Assembly: GCA_000635495.1 (NCBI GenBank)
Contig: JFLW01000087.1
Location: 1-64,000 of the forward strand
DNA from: Prochlorococcus sp. scB243_495K23
GTDB taxonomy: Bacteria > Cyanobacteriota > Cyanobacteriia > PCC-6307 > Cyanobiaceae
Direction of reading: 5' to 3'
DNA: 64,000 nt
Shown: positions 10,473 to 20,819 of the stretch, in pieces
Layout of the letters: the number at the start of each line of letters is the position of its first letter
Numbering within the stretch: the first letter of the stretch is position 1
The notes under the pieces: generated by a model
What the model was told of the DNA's origin: nothing
What the model saw: the letters and a program-made list of their open reading frames with translations, nothing else
Database searches by the model: none
Program-made: the position numbers and the translations under genes

Positions 10473-11015
10473 TTACTTGGAAAGGGATAAGCCAAGTTTT
10501 CTTATTTGTGAAGCAAGAGAAGCATCAATTACTTTTGATCCTACACTGGCGACGAAACCACCAATAAGAGATGGGTCGATTTTAGTTACAAGTTCTAATT
10601 TTTCAGTTCCAGCAATATTGATGATCTTTTTGGTAATTAAACCTTTCTGTTCATCAGTAAGCTCGACTGCAGAAGTAACAGTTGCCAAAGCAATATTACT
10701 ATTTTCTCGGTAAATCTCTAAAAACCTATCAAGAATTGAAGTAAGGATTCCAATTCTTTGCCTATCGGCCAATAATTTTAAGAAATTCAATAAAGAAGAA
10801 TTAACCTTTTTTGAAAAAATTTCATTAATGATTTTCTTCTTACTATCTGTCTCTAAAATGGGAGAGGACAGTGCCTTCTCCAGTTCAGGGGAATCATTTA
10901 TTAATTCCAAGAGTTGCTTAACTTCAGAAACCATCTCTTCAGTTTGAGAATTTTCATTCACAACTTGAAGTAATGCCTCTGCGTATGGTGTAGTAACTGA
11001 ATTTAAAAGTGGCAT
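10473..11015 (-). CDS. atpH: ATP synthase delta subunit (OSCP)
   Basis: The 180-residue peripheral-stalk subunit connects the b/b' dimer to the top of F1. The N-terminal helical domain ([19 protein letters not shown]) and the C-terminal signature GGFVASVGSKVIDASLASQIRKL fit OSCP/delta; that last motif is written here in two parts: GGFVASVGSKVID then ASLASQIRKL. Its start codon shares a base with the stop of atpF (11015), consistent with translational coupling. Also called atpD in cyanobacterial naming. Confidence 0.95.
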   Translation of the reverse strand: MPLLNSVTTPYAEALLQVVNENSQTEEMVSEVKQLLELINDSPELEKALSSPILETDSKKKIINEIFSKKVNSSLLNFLKLLADRQRIGILTSILDRFLEIYRENSNIALATVTSAVELTDEQKGLITKKIINIAGTEKLELVTKIDPSLIGGFVASVGSKVIDASLASQIRKLGLSLSK

Positions 11016-11527
11016 TAATTCACCTCAATATTGTTAATTGATTGAGTTACCAAATTTTCTTGAGTTGTTTTATCAAGTCGATTTGGAAGAGAATCTAAAG
11101 CTTTCTTAATTGCCAGTTCTACAGCTTCTTTTCGAAGTTGAGAAATTGCTCTGGATGCTTCAGAGCTCTCATCAGAGATTGCACTTTGTTTAATTCGTGC
11201 CATCTCCTCTATCGCTTTTTTCTCACTTTCCATTCTGATTGATTCAGATCTTTTAAGGGAATCTGCTTTTATTTGAGAAGCTTTTTCTTCTGCTGAAGAT
11301 AAATCTTTCTTCGCCTTTTCTAAAGCTTGAGTTGCATTTAGGAGTCGATCTTCAGCATCTTTTAATTCAAGAAGGATTCCTTCTCTCCTTTTTTGAAGCA
11401 TTTTACCTAGGAAACCAGGCAAAAATTTATAAAGACCGAAAACTACTACAGCCCAATTAAGGATATTGGTTTCGAATAAATTGAAGTTCAATCCAAAACC
11501 TTCTGTAGCTAAAAGAGTTAAATTCAT
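11015..11527 (-). CDS. atpF: ATP synthase Fo b subunit
   Basis: The 170-residue peripheral-stalk subunit has one N-terminal membrane segment (about residues 22-43, [20 protein letters not shown]) followed by a long charged coiled coil (about 45-150) rich in Glu, Lys and Ala. It forms a heterodimer with b'. The start overlaps the stop of the b' gene by 4 bases (11524-11527). Length fits the family. Confidence 0.95.
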   Translation of the reverse strand: MNLTLLATEGFGLNFNLFETNILNWAVVVFGLYKFLPGFLGKMLQKRREGILLELKDAEDRLLNATQALEKAKKDLSSAEEKASQIKADSLKRSESIRMESEKKAIEEMARIKQSAISDESSEASRAISQLRKEAVELAIKKALDSLPNRLDKTTQENLVTQSINNIEVN

Positions 11528-11985
11528 TTTTCTAGAATCAATCTATTAACAATAAGTTCGCTTAGGTCATCAGCCTGTTTAGAAAGTTGATCACGAGCAG
11601 CAGACGTCTGACTTTCAATTTCTAGTCTTGCTTTTTCTTTTGAAGCATTTGCTTCATTGTTGGCAAGTTCTAGTGCTTCTTTATAAAGCTTGTCAGACTC
11701 ATTCTCAGCTTCGCTCACAATTCTTTGGGCTTCTGTACGAGCACTTTGAAGCTGAGTTAATAAATCAGCTTCTAATTTTTTAACCTCAGAAAGTTTATTT
11801 TTGGCCTCAATAATATTATTGCTTACAAACTTTTCTCTTTTTTCTACAACATTGCCAACAGGCTTAAAAAAGAGAGAATTTAATATGTAAGTAAGCGCAA
11901 CTACTTGTATCGCCATAAGTGGCAAAGTGGCATTTATGTCAAATAATCCACCTTCTGTAGCACCAAAAAAATTAAAGGCCAACAT
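11524..11985 (-). CDS. atpF2: ATP synthase Fo b' subunit
   Basis: The 153-residue second b-type subunit is typical of photosynthetic organisms. It has an N-terminal hydrophobic segment (about residues 20-42, [20 protein letters not shown]) followed by [11 protein letters not shown] and a long coiled coil. Adjacent b' and b genes identify a cyanobacterial-type operon. Some annotations call it atpG. It starts 68 bases after atpE and is probably translated from the same polycistronic mRNA. Confidence 0.95.
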   Translation of the reverse strand: MLAFNFFGATEGGLFDINATLPLMAIQVVALTYILNSLFFKPVGNVVEKREKFVSNNIIEAKNKLSEVKKLEADLLTQLQSARTEAQRIVSEAENESDKLYKEALELANNEANASKEKARLEIESQTSAARDQLSKQADDLSELIVNRLILEK

Positions 11986-12053
11986 ATGATTTAGTTGAAG
12001 TTAAAAAATTAAATTTAAATATTGCTAATAAGGATTAGAAGCAATATTAACTT

Positions 12054-12317
<264 letters not shown>

Positions 12318-12377
12318 TTAATACTTGTGATAATCTTTGTTGTCATACACGCTTGGACATCCTTTCTTTTAAGAATG

Positions 12378-12397
12378 GGTCTGATTATATTCAGACC
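12378..12397 (-). promoter_or_regulatory. Hairpin in the atpB-atpE spacer
   Basis: GGTCTGA (12378-12384) and TCAGACC (12391-12397) are perfect inverted copies around the 6-base loop ttatat. A further CAGACC (12425-12430) and GTCTGA (12443-12448) lie nearer atpB and could pair with the same arms, allowing alternative structures. No T-run follows on the minus strand, so a strong terminator is unlikely; an mRNA processing or stabilising element ahead of atpE is possible. Confidence 0.4.
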
Positions 12398-12464
12398 TAC
12401 GCGATTAGATATTTTGCCAGATTACAGACCCTTTGTAAAAGCGTCTGAATGTATTAGAAGAGAG

Positions 12465-13190
12465 CTAATGATGTTCTTCAACAGCTTCTCCAATGTAATA
12501 GGCCGCCAAAGTTGCGAAAATCAATGCCTGAATTGCACTAGTAAACAATCCTAGAAACATAACAGGTATTGGGAGAATGAGCGGAACCAAAAAGACTAGA
12601 ACACCAACAACAAGTTCATCAGCCAAAATATTTCCAAATAACCTGAAAGAGAGTGATAACGGTTTCGTAAAATCCTCTAGAATTTTGAAAGGAAGCATAA
12701 TCGGAGTTGGGTGAACATAGTATTCGAAGTATCTCCAACCCTTATTGCTTAAACCTGCATAGAAATAAGAAAGTGAAACCAATAAAGCCAAGGCTATAGT
12801 TGTATTGATATCAGCAGTAGGTGCTCCTAATTCTCCACTTGGTAATTTAATCAATCTCCAAGGAATTAAAGCTCCTCCCCAATTACTAACAAACACGAAT
12901 AAAAATAAAGTACCTATAAATGGCATCCAATCTCTATAAACTTTTTCACCGATTTGCGTCCTAGCAAGATCTCTTATGTAATCCCATAGGAACTCAAGCA
13001 AGTTTTGAAGGCCTTTAGGATCATTTTCCATCTTTTTAGTTCCTAAAGAAATAAAAACTATTAAAGCTCCTAATAAAATCCAAGATGTTAAAAATACCTG
13101 CCCATGTAGTCTGATATTTCCAATTTGCCAATAAAGATGTTGACCAACTTCTAATGCTGCAAAATTTGTTAGCAAGGAATTAAAAAACAT
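12465..13190 (-). CDS. atpB: ATP synthase Fo a subunit
   Basis: The 241-residue membrane subunit forms the proton half-channels next to the c-ring. There are about five membrane segments, and the essential arginine lies in [12 protein letters not shown] near residue 181. The N-terminus reads [21 protein letters not shown] and the end VEEHH. Length fits cyanobacterial a subunits (also named atpI). It follows atp1 by 23 bases. Confidence 0.97.
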   Translation of the reverse strand: MFFNSLLTNFAALEVGQHLYWQIGNIRLHGQVFLTSWILLGALIVFISLGTKKMENDPKGLQNLLEFLWDYIRDLARTQIGEKVYRDWMPFIGTLFLFVFVSNWGGALIPWRLIKLPSGELGAPTADINTTIALALLVSLSYFYAGLSNKGWRYFEYYVHPTPIMLPFKILEDFTKPLSLSFRLFGNILADELVVGVLVFLVPLILPIPVMFLGLFTSAIQALIFATLAAYYIGEAVEEHH

Positions 13191-13213
13191 TTGTTTTGAA
13201 TAGAAAAATTTAC

Positions 13214-13690
13214 TTAAGAACGTGAAAAATAAAGAATGAGTGAAGGCTTATAAATGAAAAAACCTATCATTGCAGGAAAAATATCCAAAGATCCTAGCTT
13301 GCTCGCAAAAATAAAGAGGCAAACTGGAACTAAAAGTTGCAATTTTGATACACCTGATGATTCTTTACCAAGTTTCCCTATACTTTTGGCAAGCAAACGT
13401 AGGTAAAAAATACCGGCTATTGCACCTATAAAAATACTAAAACCAAAATTAAATCCTAGAAAAATGCCAGTTATTGAAGCTAATAAAATAGAAACAATAA
13501 AAGTAATTCCAAAAATTGTTAACTGCAATTTTGTGTATTCATCATTTTGAGAAAGCAAATTATCTATTTGATTGGCAATGCCAGATTTACTTTCTTTGAT
13601 GATCGAATTATTCGGGGATCGAGGAATTTGAACATTCTCATTAGAAGGATGCTCAAGTTTTTTTCTATTTGAGTCCACTGATGTGAACAT
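13214..13690 (-). CDS. atp1: ATP synthase-associated protein Atp1/AtpI-like
   Basis: The 158-residue protein is first in the ATP synthase operon. The first 50 residues are hydrophilic, followed by about four hydrophobic segments (near 58-80, 84-105, 116-133 and 135-152). Its operon position and topology match the cyanobacterial Atp1/AtpI proteins, which in other bacteria assist c-ring assembly or ion supply. Sequence conservation of this family is low, so the call rests mainly on synteny and topology. A TATACT -10-like box lies about 35 bases upstream. Confidence 0.8.
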   Translation of the reverse strand: MFTSVDSNRKKLEHPSNENVQIPRSPNNSIIKESKSGIANQIDNLLSQNDEYTKLQLTIFGITFIVSILLASITGIFLGFNFGFSIFIGAIAGIFYLRLLAKSIGKLGKESSGVSKLQLLVPVCLFIFASKLGSLDIFPAMIGFFIYKPSLILYFSRS

Positions 13691-13722
13691 AGGTTAGAAC
13701 CCTCTCTGAATGATTTGAAATA

Positions 13723-13728
13723 AGTATA
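13723..13728 (-). promoter_or_regulatory. Candidate -10 box for the ATP synthase operon
   Basis: On the minus strand the sequence TATACT lies about 33 bases upstream of the atp1 start. No good -35 box is seen at 17 bases. It sits in the 266-base divergent spacer between atp1 and ftsW, which otherwise holds no gene I can support. Assignment rests on position and the near-consensus hexamer only. Confidence 0.3.
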
Positions 13729-13956
13729 TAAACTCAGGGAATCTATCACGGAGAGGTGCCTTTTAGCTAGTTTTTTTTTATAAAAAATTAATTCTTAAGA
13801 TTTTTGATGAATCTGTAGTCCTTTTTTTACTTTATTCTTCAAAAATAAAATTTATGAAAAGTCATCTTTTTTATTCCTTTAAGACTTTAAAACGTTAATA
13901 AAAGACTTGGCAAAATCTCAATTAAACGTCTCAATAGTAAATATACATCTAAAAAA

Positions 13957-15192
13957 TTGGAGATAAGTCAAGAGAAAATAAAATATAAAAGAATTTCTAA
14001 AAGAAAAAAAATCTTTAGTGCTAATTACAAAAAAAATTTAAGCAATTTAACAGAGTCTATATTTCCCTTACCTTGGACGATGTGGCCTTATGAAGCAAAA
14101 ATCCTCATTGTTCTCATTGGAATTTGGTCAATATTAGGAATATGCATACTAGGATCATCAAGTTGGTGGGTGGCTAGTAGGCAAATGGGAAATTGGGCTT
14201 ACTTCTTAAAAAAACAAATCATTTGGACAATTCCAGGAATTGGTCTATTTTATTTCGTTCTTAATACAAACATTAGAAATCTTTTAAAGTTTTCAAGAAT
14301 TATTTTTTTTATTTTATTAACCTTAATATTCCTAACCAATATTAGTGGTATTACAGTTAACGGATCTTCAAGATGGCTAGTACTAGGAAATTTACGTCTG
14401 CAACCATCTGAATTAATTAAACCTTTTCTAATTCTAGAAGCTTCTAATCTTTTCGCACATTGGAATCTAGTAAAGAATGATAAAAAATTAATTTCAATAA
14501 TATCCTTTGGTTTATTAATTTTATTAATACTTAAACAGCCTAATTTAAGTACTGCATCATTAACTGGAATTCTTCTTTGGTTAATGGGCTTATGTGGAGG
14601 AGTAAAACTTAGCTCTCTTTGCTCATTTGCTTCAATAGGATTCATTACTGGATGTATTAGCATCCTTAATAACGAATATCAAAAACTTAGAGTTACTTCA
14701 TTTATAAATCCTTGGAAAGATCAACAGGAAAGTGGATTTCAATTGGTGCAGAGTTTACTAGCTATAGGTTCAGGTGGGCTATTTGGCCAAGGTTTTGGAC
14801 TTTCTATACAAAAATTACAGTATCTACCGTTCATGTATACAGATTTTATTTTTGCAATTTTTGCCGAAGAATTTGGTTTACTGGGGTGTACTTTATTCTT
14901 AGGCTTTTTATCAGTATTCTCTTATATAAGCCTAAGAATTAGTCTTAAGTGTAGAAACAATTATACAAAATTAGTTGCTATCGGATGTGGTGTTTTGTTG
15001 ACAGGTCAATCAATAATGCATATTGCTGTAGCAACAGGTTCAATGCCTACTACAGGCTTACCACTACCTTTCATTAGTTATGGTGGCAATTCATTAATAG
15101 CGTCTTTTTTTATTGCAGGGATGTTAGTGAGATGTTCATTAGAGTCAACAGGATTCATTGGTATGATTAGTACACGAAAGACTCTTAATTAG
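13957..15192 (+). CDS. ftsW: SEDS peptidoglycan glycosyltransferase, FtsW type
   Basis: The protein of up to 411 residues is a polytopic SEDS enzyme that polymerises lipid II, here most like the division protein FtsW. The signatures are NPWKDQQESGFQLVQSLLAIGSGG, then YTDFIFAIFAEEFG, and PFISYGGNS near the C-terminus; the first two match FtsW better than RodA. About ten membrane segments begin near residue 47. The first in-frame start is a TTG at 13957 with no clear ribosome-binding site; no ATG or GTG exists before Met42, so the true start is uncertain. ccdA follows downstream. Confidence 0.88.
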   Translation: MEISQEKIKYKRISKRKKIFSANYKKNLSNLTESIFPLPWTMWPYEAKILIVLIGIWSILGICILGSSSWWVASRQMGNWAYFLKKQIIWTIPGIGLFYFVLNTNIRNLLKFSRIIFFILLTLIFLTNISGITVNGSSRWLVLGNLRLQPSELIKPFLILEASNLFAHWNLVKNDKKLISIISFGLLILLILKQPNLSTASLTGILLWLMGLCGGVKLSSLCSFASIGFITGCISILNNEYQKLRVTSFINPWKDQQESGFQLVQSLLAIGSGGLFGQGFGLSIQKLQYLPFMYTDFIFAIFAEEFGLLGCTLFLGFLSVFSYISLRISLKCRNNYTKLVAIGCGVLLTGQSIMHIAVATGSMPTTGLPLPFISYGGNSLIASFFIAGMLVRCSLESTGFIGMISTRKTLN

Positions 15193-15274
15193 TTAGAATT
15201 TAAAAGATTTAATTCAAGCTATCGAATCATTTAATTTAGTTATTTCGGAATTATCTCAAAAGGGTAATCTGCTT

Positions 15275-15931
15275 ATGCAGAATGGTCTTAATCATCCCGG
15301 CCTATTTACTATATTTTTAGTTTTCAGCGCAGGACTTTTAACGAGTCTTGGCCCGTGTTCGTTATCATTACTACCAATCACTATTGCTTATATAGGAGGT
15401 ACAGAAAAAAATAAATTTAAACTTATTAGTTTTTCGGGTGGAGTCGTTTTTTCACTCGTTGCTCTTGGTGCTGCCAGTGGATTCTTAGGTAGAATATATG
15501 GGCAGATCCCATCTTATTACACTTCGGTAGTTGCCTTGATAGCAATAATGATGGGCTTAAATTTACTAGGAATTTTAAAGTTTCAGTTCCCGAATGGACC
15601 TGATCTAAAAAAAATTGAGGACAAAATACCATCCCTTATAGCACCTTTTGCAATAGGAACTACTTTTGGACTAGCCTCTTCACCTTGCATTACTCCAGTT
15701 TTAGCAACTCTTCTAGCTTGGGTATCGCAAGCTAAAAACCCGATAATCTCAATTGTTTTTTTATTTTTCTTTGGAATAGGCCAAGTCACTCCACTAATTA
15801 TTGCGGGAGCCACAGCAGAAAACTTAAAAAAATTTTTAGAGCTTAGAAAATTTAGTCAAATAATTCCTACCTTAAGTGGGATATTTTTAGTTGCGCTAGG
15901 ATTATTAAATTTATTTTCAAATTGGATTTAA
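15275..15931 (+). CDS. ccdA: Cytochrome c biogenesis protein CcdA
   Basis: The 218-residue membrane protein passes electrons across the thylakoid or plasma membrane to reduce apocytochrome c cysteines. It has six hydrophobic segments. The two redox cysteines lie in pseudo-repeated contexts: GPCSLSLLPITIAY near residue 28 and SPCITPVLATLLAW near residue 128. Length is typical for short CcdA proteins. It directly precedes ccs1 with no gap (15931/15932), forming the System II cytochrome c maturation pair. Confidence 0.95.
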   Translation: MQNGLNHPGLFTIFLVFSAGLLTSLGPCSLSLLPITIAYIGGTEKNKFKLISFSGGVVFSLVALGAASGFLGRIYGQIPSYYTSVVALIAIMMGLNLLGILKFQFPNGPDLKKIEDKIPSLIAPFAIGTTFGLASSPCITPVLATLLAWVSQAKNPIISIVFLFFFGIGQVTPLIIAGATAENLKKFLELRKFSQIIPTLSGIFLVALGLLNLFSNWI

Positions 15932-17218
15932 ATGATTATTTTTAAGAATCTACTTTTAAAAATATCAAGTTTAAGATTCGCAATATCACTGATAATCTTC
16001 ATAGCTATTGCCAGTGGCATTGGTACTTTTATACCTCAAGATAATAATAATAAATTTTATATTGATAATTTCGATAGAGCTCCCATTTTTGGATTTTTAG
16101 ATGGAGAAAAAGTCTTAAAACTTCAATTAGATCATATTTATACAAGCTTTTGGTTTTTATTTACATTAATTCTTCTTTGCATTTCTCTCGCAGCTTGTAG
16201 TTTCAGGAGGCAAATTCCTTCATTAAAAGCTTCATTAAAATGGATTGAATATAAGAGCGAAAAAAAATTTAGCAAATTGCAACTAACTTCAAGTCATCCA
16301 ATCAATCAAGATGAAGAACATATATCAAAAGTAGATTTATTACTTAAAAAAAAAGGATGGAAAACATACAAATTTAATAGTCATATTTCTGCAAGAAAGG
16401 GGTTAATTGGAAAAATCGGTCCTTTAGTTGTACATATTGGATTAATAGTCTTACTTATAGGTTCAGCATATGGAAGTTTTACAAGTCAATCAAAAGAACA
16501 ATATTTACTGCCTGGAGAAACTTTAGATCTTGTTAATGAGAGCACAAACTCAAAAGCCAATGTAAAATTAGTCGATTTTTCTATAGAACGTGAAAGTGAT
16601 GGTGTGCCCAAACAGTTTATTTCAAAATTAAATTTTTCTTCTGAAGATCTAAATTTAAATGAAATAAAAACAACCAAAGTTAATCACCCAATCAGGTTTA
16701 AAGGATTAACTATTTATCAAGCAGATTGGGCAGTATCAAATATTGTTTTAGAAATAGATAATATCCTTTATCAATTACAATTAAAAGAGATTCCAGAAAT
16801 CGGAAATCAAGTTTGGGGAATTTTAGTTGAATTAGGATCGGAGACGAAAAAAAATTTCCTTTTAACAATAGATAATGAAAATGGTCCACTTAAAATTTCG
16901 AATATAGAAAATTTTTCCGGGAATAATCTCTATATCAATGACGATCCTTTAGAAGTAAACTCTTCAAAAGTATCTCTGAAAAAAATAATCCCCAGCAGTG
17001 GATTAATAATTAAAAATGATCCGTCTATACCATTTATTTACTTTTCTTTTATCCTAATAATTTTTGGAACAATAATAAGTCTTATACCAACTAACCAATT
17101 ATGGATTCTGGTAAATAAAGAATCACAAAAGTTATTTATTGGAGGCCTTAGTAATAAAAATCTAGTTGGTTTTAAAAAAGAATTTTTTAAATTATCAGAT
17201 GAAATAAAAAATTTTTAA
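15932..17218 (+). CDS. ccs1: Cytochrome c biogenesis protein Ccs1/ResB
   Basis: The 428-residue protein forms with CcsA the System II heme delivery and ligation complex. Hydrophobic segments lie near residues 13-31, 73-92 and 163-182, then a large lumenal ResB domain (about 185-365), and a last membrane segment near 367-388. The N-terminal [20 protein letters not shown] region and [11 protein letters not shown]-like motif (here [11 protein letters not shown]) are typical. CcsA is not in the window. The stop overlaps the stop of convergent queF by 4 bases. Confidence 0.93.
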   Translation: MIIFKNLLLKISSLRFAISLIIFIAIASGIGTFIPQDNNNKFYIDNFDRAPIFGFLDGEKVLKLQLDHIYTSFWFLFTLILLCISLAACSFRRQIPSLKASLKWIEYKSEKKFSKLQLTSSHPINQDEEHISKVDLLLKKKGWKTYKFNSHISARKGLIGKIGPLVVHIGLIVLLIGSAYGSFTSQSKEQYLLPGETLDLVNESTNSKANVKLVDFSIERESDGVPKQFISKLNFSSEDLNLNEIKTTKVNHPIRFKGLTIYQADWAVSNIVLEIDNILYQLQLKEIPEIGNQVWGILVELGSETKKNFLLTIDNENGPLKISNIENFSGNNLYINDDPLEVNSSKVSLKKIIPSSGLIIKNDPSIPFIYFSFILIIFGTIISLIPTNQLWILVNKESQKLFIGGLSNKNLVGFKKEFFKLSDEIKNF

Positions 17219-17625
17219 TTTCTTTTCTGCCCACTAAAAATATCTAACTGCATAGAAACATTCCCTCTGGGGTTAAATGCAGCATTTAAATGTATCCAGT
17301 GAGGTGAACCTTCATTCACTAAATCATCCATAATTCTATTAACAACTTCCTCATGTGATATTTTTATATCCCTAAAATTATTAATATAAAGCTTTAAAGA
17401 CTTCAACTCATAAACTTTTAAATTAGGTTGATAAATAATATTTAGCTTTGCAAAATCTGGATAACCAGAAAAAGGGCACTTACATGTAAATTCAGGTAAC
17501 TGAATAGAAATTTCATAAATTCTTTTCTTATTTGGATTATCGAAACAAATTATTTTTGATTCTTCAATAATTCTTTCACCATATAGCGGTCTTTGCGTCG
17601 AATCTTCTAATTTAGCTGTACTCAT
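17215..17625 (-). CDS. queF: NADPH-dependent 7-cyano-7-deazaguanine reductase
   Basis: This 136-residue enzyme reduces preQ0 to preQ1 in queuosine synthesis. It is the short (type I) form: the catalytic cysteine is Cys50 in [15 protein letters not shown], and the downstream [15 protein letters not shown] and SHEEVVNRI parts fit the family. I chose the ATG at 17625 ([16 protein letters not shown]) over the longer frame from 17700, because the extra 25 residues are a hydrophobic stretch not expected in this cytosolic enzyme. queC, queD and queE are not in the window. Confidence 0.93.
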   Translation of the reverse strand: MSTAKLEDSTQRPLYGERIIEESKIICFDNPNKKRIYEISIQLPEFTCKCPFSGYPDFAKLNIIYQPNLKVYELKSLKLYINNFRDIKISHEEVVNRIMDDLVNEGSPHWIHLNAAFNPRGNVSMQLDIFSGQKRN

Positions 17626-17749
17626 TTTTAGTAGAACTTTTTTTACTAAACCTATATAAAAACTATATATAAAGATAAAAATTCGCAAAAGTATCAACAA
17701 ATCTAAGTATTACAATTGACTAAGTCAAAATATGTTAAATCTTATTTTT

Positions 17750-17793
17750 GTATCAATAGTAACATTCACAATGTCCGCCGAAAGGTTTATATG
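17750..17793 (+). promoter_or_regulatory. Candidate NtcA-activated promoter of the glnB operon
   Basis: GTA (17750-17752), eight bases, then AAC (17761-17763) is a one-mismatch match to the NtcA site GTA-N8-TAC. Exactly 22 bases further comes tttatat/tatatg (17786-17793), the place of a -10 box in class II NtcA promoters. The first gene starts at 17816. Nitrogen control of glnB by NtcA is established in cyanobacteria; the use of this particular site is inferred. Confidence 0.55.
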
Positions 17794-17815
17794 TGTTTAG
17801 TTCAATGAAAAATTA

Positions 17816-18061
17816 ATGGACATTTGTTTGATAACTATCGATAACAACTTAAATAAATCCCTTCAACCAAAAACTGCAATTGGAATGTTATGGCTTCAAA
17901 CACACTTTGAGAATGAGCAGTGGGAAGCGTTGTCAAATAGTACAGTAATAATTTCTGAAGAAAATTCCCAACTATTAATTGAAGACGCCAAGAATGCAGG
18001 CCTTAATGTTGAATGTTTTTCTGATATTTCAATGTTGGATGTTTTCCCAAAAAACAATTAA
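17816..18061 (+). CDS. 81-residue protein upstream of glnB, function unknown
   Basis: The frame encodes MDICLITIDNNLNKSL...DVFPKNN, a soluble protein of alternating strand-like and helix-like segments with a WLQTHFENEQWEAL core. It lies between the NtcA-like promoter and glnB, 24 bases before glnB on the same strand, so both are probably on one transcript. I recognise it as a cyanobacterial-type small protein but no domain. A role beside PII is only suggested by position. Confidence 0.7.
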   Translation: MDICLITIDNNLNKSLQPKTAIGMLWLQTHFENEQWEALSNSTVIISEENSQLLIEDAKNAGLNVECFSDISMLDVFPKNN

Positions 18062-18424
<363 letters not shown>

Positions 18425-18425
18425 T

Positions 18426-19238
18426 TCAAAGAGTTTCTTTTACTAAATTTTGTATATATTCACTATTAATACTTTTATTTGGTTGACTTCCTAAGGTCAT
18501 CCAAGCTAGATATTCATGATTCCCAGCAGGACCTACAAGCGGGGAAGCTATCAAACTCTTTATATTCCATTGGAAATTCTTCGCAGCATAGATAACAGAC
18601 TCTATAGCCTCAGTATGGAATTTTGGATTGCGAACAACACCTCCTTTACTGACCTTATCTTTACCTACCTCAAATTGGGGTTTAATTAAGAATATTCCCT
18701 CAATACAATCACCTTCTAATAAATTACTAATAGATTTAAAAACTAATTTTAATGAAATAAAAGACAAATCAGCAACAACAAAATTTGGTAATTCATTACT
18801 TCTAGACAAAAGATCATTAGGTTTTAAATTTCGAATATTAGTTCGTTCAAAAAGTATAACTTTTGGGTTATTTCTAATCTTCCATGCAGTTTGTCCATAG
18901 CCAACATCTATCCCATAAACTAACTTTGCACCTTGTTGCAATAAGCAATCAGTAAATCCCCCAGTAGATATTCCTGCGTCAATACATATTTTGTCTTTTA
19001 CTTTAATTTCAAGTTTTTTAAATGCCTCCAATAATTTTTCGCCGCCCCTAGATACAAACATAGGCGCGGAATCAATAAAAAACTCAGATCCAATTAATAC
19101 TTGTTGTCCAGGTTTATCCAATACTTTCCCATTGATATCTCTAACCTTGCCCGCAAGAATTAAACCTTGGGCTTTCTGACGAGTTTCACATAAACCTTTA
19201 TTTAGAAGATAAAGATCTAATCTACTTTTTTTAATCAT
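18426..19238 (-). CDS. tlyA: TlyA-family rRNA 2'-O-methyltransferase
   Basis: The 270-residue protein has an N-terminal S4 RNA-binding domain (about 1-65, SRLDLYLLNKGLCETRQKAQ) and an FtsJ-like SAM-dependent methyltransferase domain (about 62-250). DAGISTGGFTDCLLQQG is the SAM motif I, and LIKPQFEVG is the conserved KPQFE segment. TlyA methylates ribosomal RNA in mycobacteria; older annotations call it hemolysin A. It is convergent with glnB. A 280-base spacer to purB upstream holds no gene I can support. Confidence 0.92.
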   Translation of the reverse strand: MIKKSRLDLYLLNKGLCETRQKAQGLILAGKVRDINGKVLDKPGQQVLIGSEFFIDSAPMFVSRGGEKLLEAFKKLEIKVKDKICIDAGISTGGFTDCLLQQGAKLVYGIDVGYGQTAWKIRNNPKVILFERTNIRNLKPNDLLSRSNELPNFVVADLSFISLKLVFKSISNLLEGDCIEGIFLIKPQFEVGKDKVSKGGVVRNPKFHTEAIESVIYAAKNFQWNIKSLIASPLVGPAGNHEYLAWMTLGSQPNKSINSEYIQNLVKETL

Positions 19239-19518
19239 ATATTAATCAATAAAAAAAGACTGAATAATGAACTTCTATAAAATTTAGATCCAAATTCTTT
19301 AATACCTTTCAATTTTAAATAAGAACTAAAAAATTACCCATGAATAACGAAGAAATATATGCAGACTTTTTTATTTTAAGCTTTCTTTATTAGCCAGAAA
19401 AATGTTACATAGGAAAATAATAATCAGTCAAATATGTTCAATGGCAAGTACATCTTTAAAGGTATAGGGCAATAATTCGATTTTGTTATAAAGTTTAAAT
19501 TGATAATAAATAAAAATT

Positions 19519-20814
19519 GTGATCGAGCGTTACACATTACCCGAGATGGGGAAAATCTGGACTGAAAGCGCAAAATTCCAGAGTTGGCTTAAGGTTGAAA
19601 TAGCTGCATGTGAAGCAAATTTTTCCCTCGGAAAAATCCCTGATAATGCCATGAAAGAGATACGTTCAAATGCTAAGTTTGATGAATCTAGAATTACAGA
19701 AATTGAGAAAGAAGTTAAACATGATGTCATAGCATTTCTCACAAGCGTTAATGAATTTTTAGGAGATTCAGGAAGATACATACATGTTGGTATGACCAGT
19801 AGTGATGTACTTGATACTGGCTTATCTCTTCAGTTAGTAGATTCTTGCGAATTGTTATTAGAAGAAATTGAGAACCTAGAAAATGAGGTTAGATTATTAG
19901 CAAGGAAGCATAAAAATACATTAATGATCGGCAGATCTCATGCAATTCATGGGGAGCCAATTTCCTTCGGTTTTAAACTTGCTGGATGGTTAGCAGAAAT
20001 AATAAGGAACAAAAAAAGATTGTTAACTCTGAAAGAATCTGTAGCAATTGGACAAATAAGTGGTGCAATGGGAACTTACGCTAATACGAATCCTAAAGTA
20101 GAACAAATAACTTGTGATTTACTCGGCTTAAAACCTGATACAGCAAGTACGCAGGTTATATCGAGAGACAGACATGCGGAATATGTGCAAACTATTGCAC
20201 TAGTTGGCGCTTCTTTAGATAGATTCGCAACTGAAATAAGAAATTTACAAAGAACTGATGTTTTAGAGGTTGAGGAGGGCTTTACAAAAGGGCAAAAAGG
20301 AAGTTCTGCCATGCCTCACAAAAGAAATCCTATTCGAAGTGAAAGAGTAAGTGGTTTAGCAAGAATTTTGAGAAGCTACGTCTTAACAGCACTTGAAAAT
20401 GTTCCACTTTGGCACGAAAGAGATATAAGCCATAGTTCAAATGAACGTATCATGCTACCTGACGTATCAATCTGCTTACATTTTATGCTCAGGGAAATGC
20501 AGGATATAGTAAGCAATTTAGAAGTTTATCCAAAAAATATGCTCAAAAATTTAAATATATATGGAGGTGTAATCTTTAGTCAAAAAGTTTTACTTTTGCT
20601 TGTTGAGAGGGGCTTGTCTAGAGAAAAAGCTTATAGCTTAGTACAAAAAAATGCGCATCAGGCGTGGAATACTCAGAATGGGAATTTCAAACAAAATATA
20701 GAGAAAGATAATGAAATTATGGATTTTATTGATCAAAGTGACTTAGAAGAATGTTTTAATCCTTCAATTCATCTTAATAATTTAAGTGTAATATGGGAGA
20801 AGTTAGGTATCTAG
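19519..20814 (+). CDS. purB: Adenylosuccinate lyase
   Basis: The 431-residue enzyme of the fumarase/aspartase superfamily acts twice in purine synthesis, releasing fumarate from SAICAR and from adenylosuccinate. The superfamily signature SSAMPHKRNP lies at about residues 262-271, and HVGMTSSDVLDTGLS and GRSHAIHGEP are also typical. The start is a GTG at 19519 (GTGATCGAGCG), supported by the alignment-like N-terminus MIERYTLPEMGKIW. fumC, a member of the same superfamily, follows 48 bases later and could use the fumarate produced. Confidence 0.97.
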   Translation: MIERYTLPEMGKIWTESAKFQSWLKVEIAACEANFSLGKIPDNAMKEIRSNAKFDESRITEIEKEVKHDVIAFLTSVNEFLGDSGRYIHVGMTSSDVLDTGLSLQLVDSCELLLEEIENLENEVRLLARKHKNTLMIGRSHAIHGEPISFGFKLAGWLAEIIRNKKRLLTLKESVAIGQISGAMGTYANTNPKVEQITCDLLGLKPDTASTQVISRDRHAEYVQTIALVGASLDRFATEIRNLQRTDVLEVEEGFTKGQKGSSAMPHKRNPIRSERVSGLARILRSYVLTALENVPLWHERDISHSSNERIMLPDVSICLHFMLREMQDIVSNLEVYPKNMLKNLNIYGGVIFSQKVLLLLVERGLSREKAYSLVQKNAHQAWNTQNGNFKQNIEKDNEIMDFIDQSDLEECFNPSIHLNNLSVIWEKLGI

Positions 20815-20819
20815 GATTA

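Noticed and set aside
12327-12554. Plus-strand frame of 75 codons across the atpB-atpE spacer
   Set aside because: It is antisense to the end of atpB, has a random-looking composition, and is explained by the spacer and atpB codons.
17626-17700. 25-residue hydrophobic N-terminal extension of QueF as a membrane anchor
   Set aside because: QueF is a soluble enzyme, and an ATG at 17625 gives the family-typical N-terminus.
17716-17728. Palindrome TTGACT-A-AGTCAA upstream of the glnB operon
   Set aside because: Perfect 6+1+6 symmetry but only 13 bases long and not placed well for the proposed promoter; it may be chance in AT-rich DNA.
19339-19392. A 17-codon frame MNNEEIYADFF... in the purB upstream spacer
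   Set aside because: Too short, no membrane or known small-subunit pattern, and no clear ribosome-binding site. It could be chance in a 280-base spacer.
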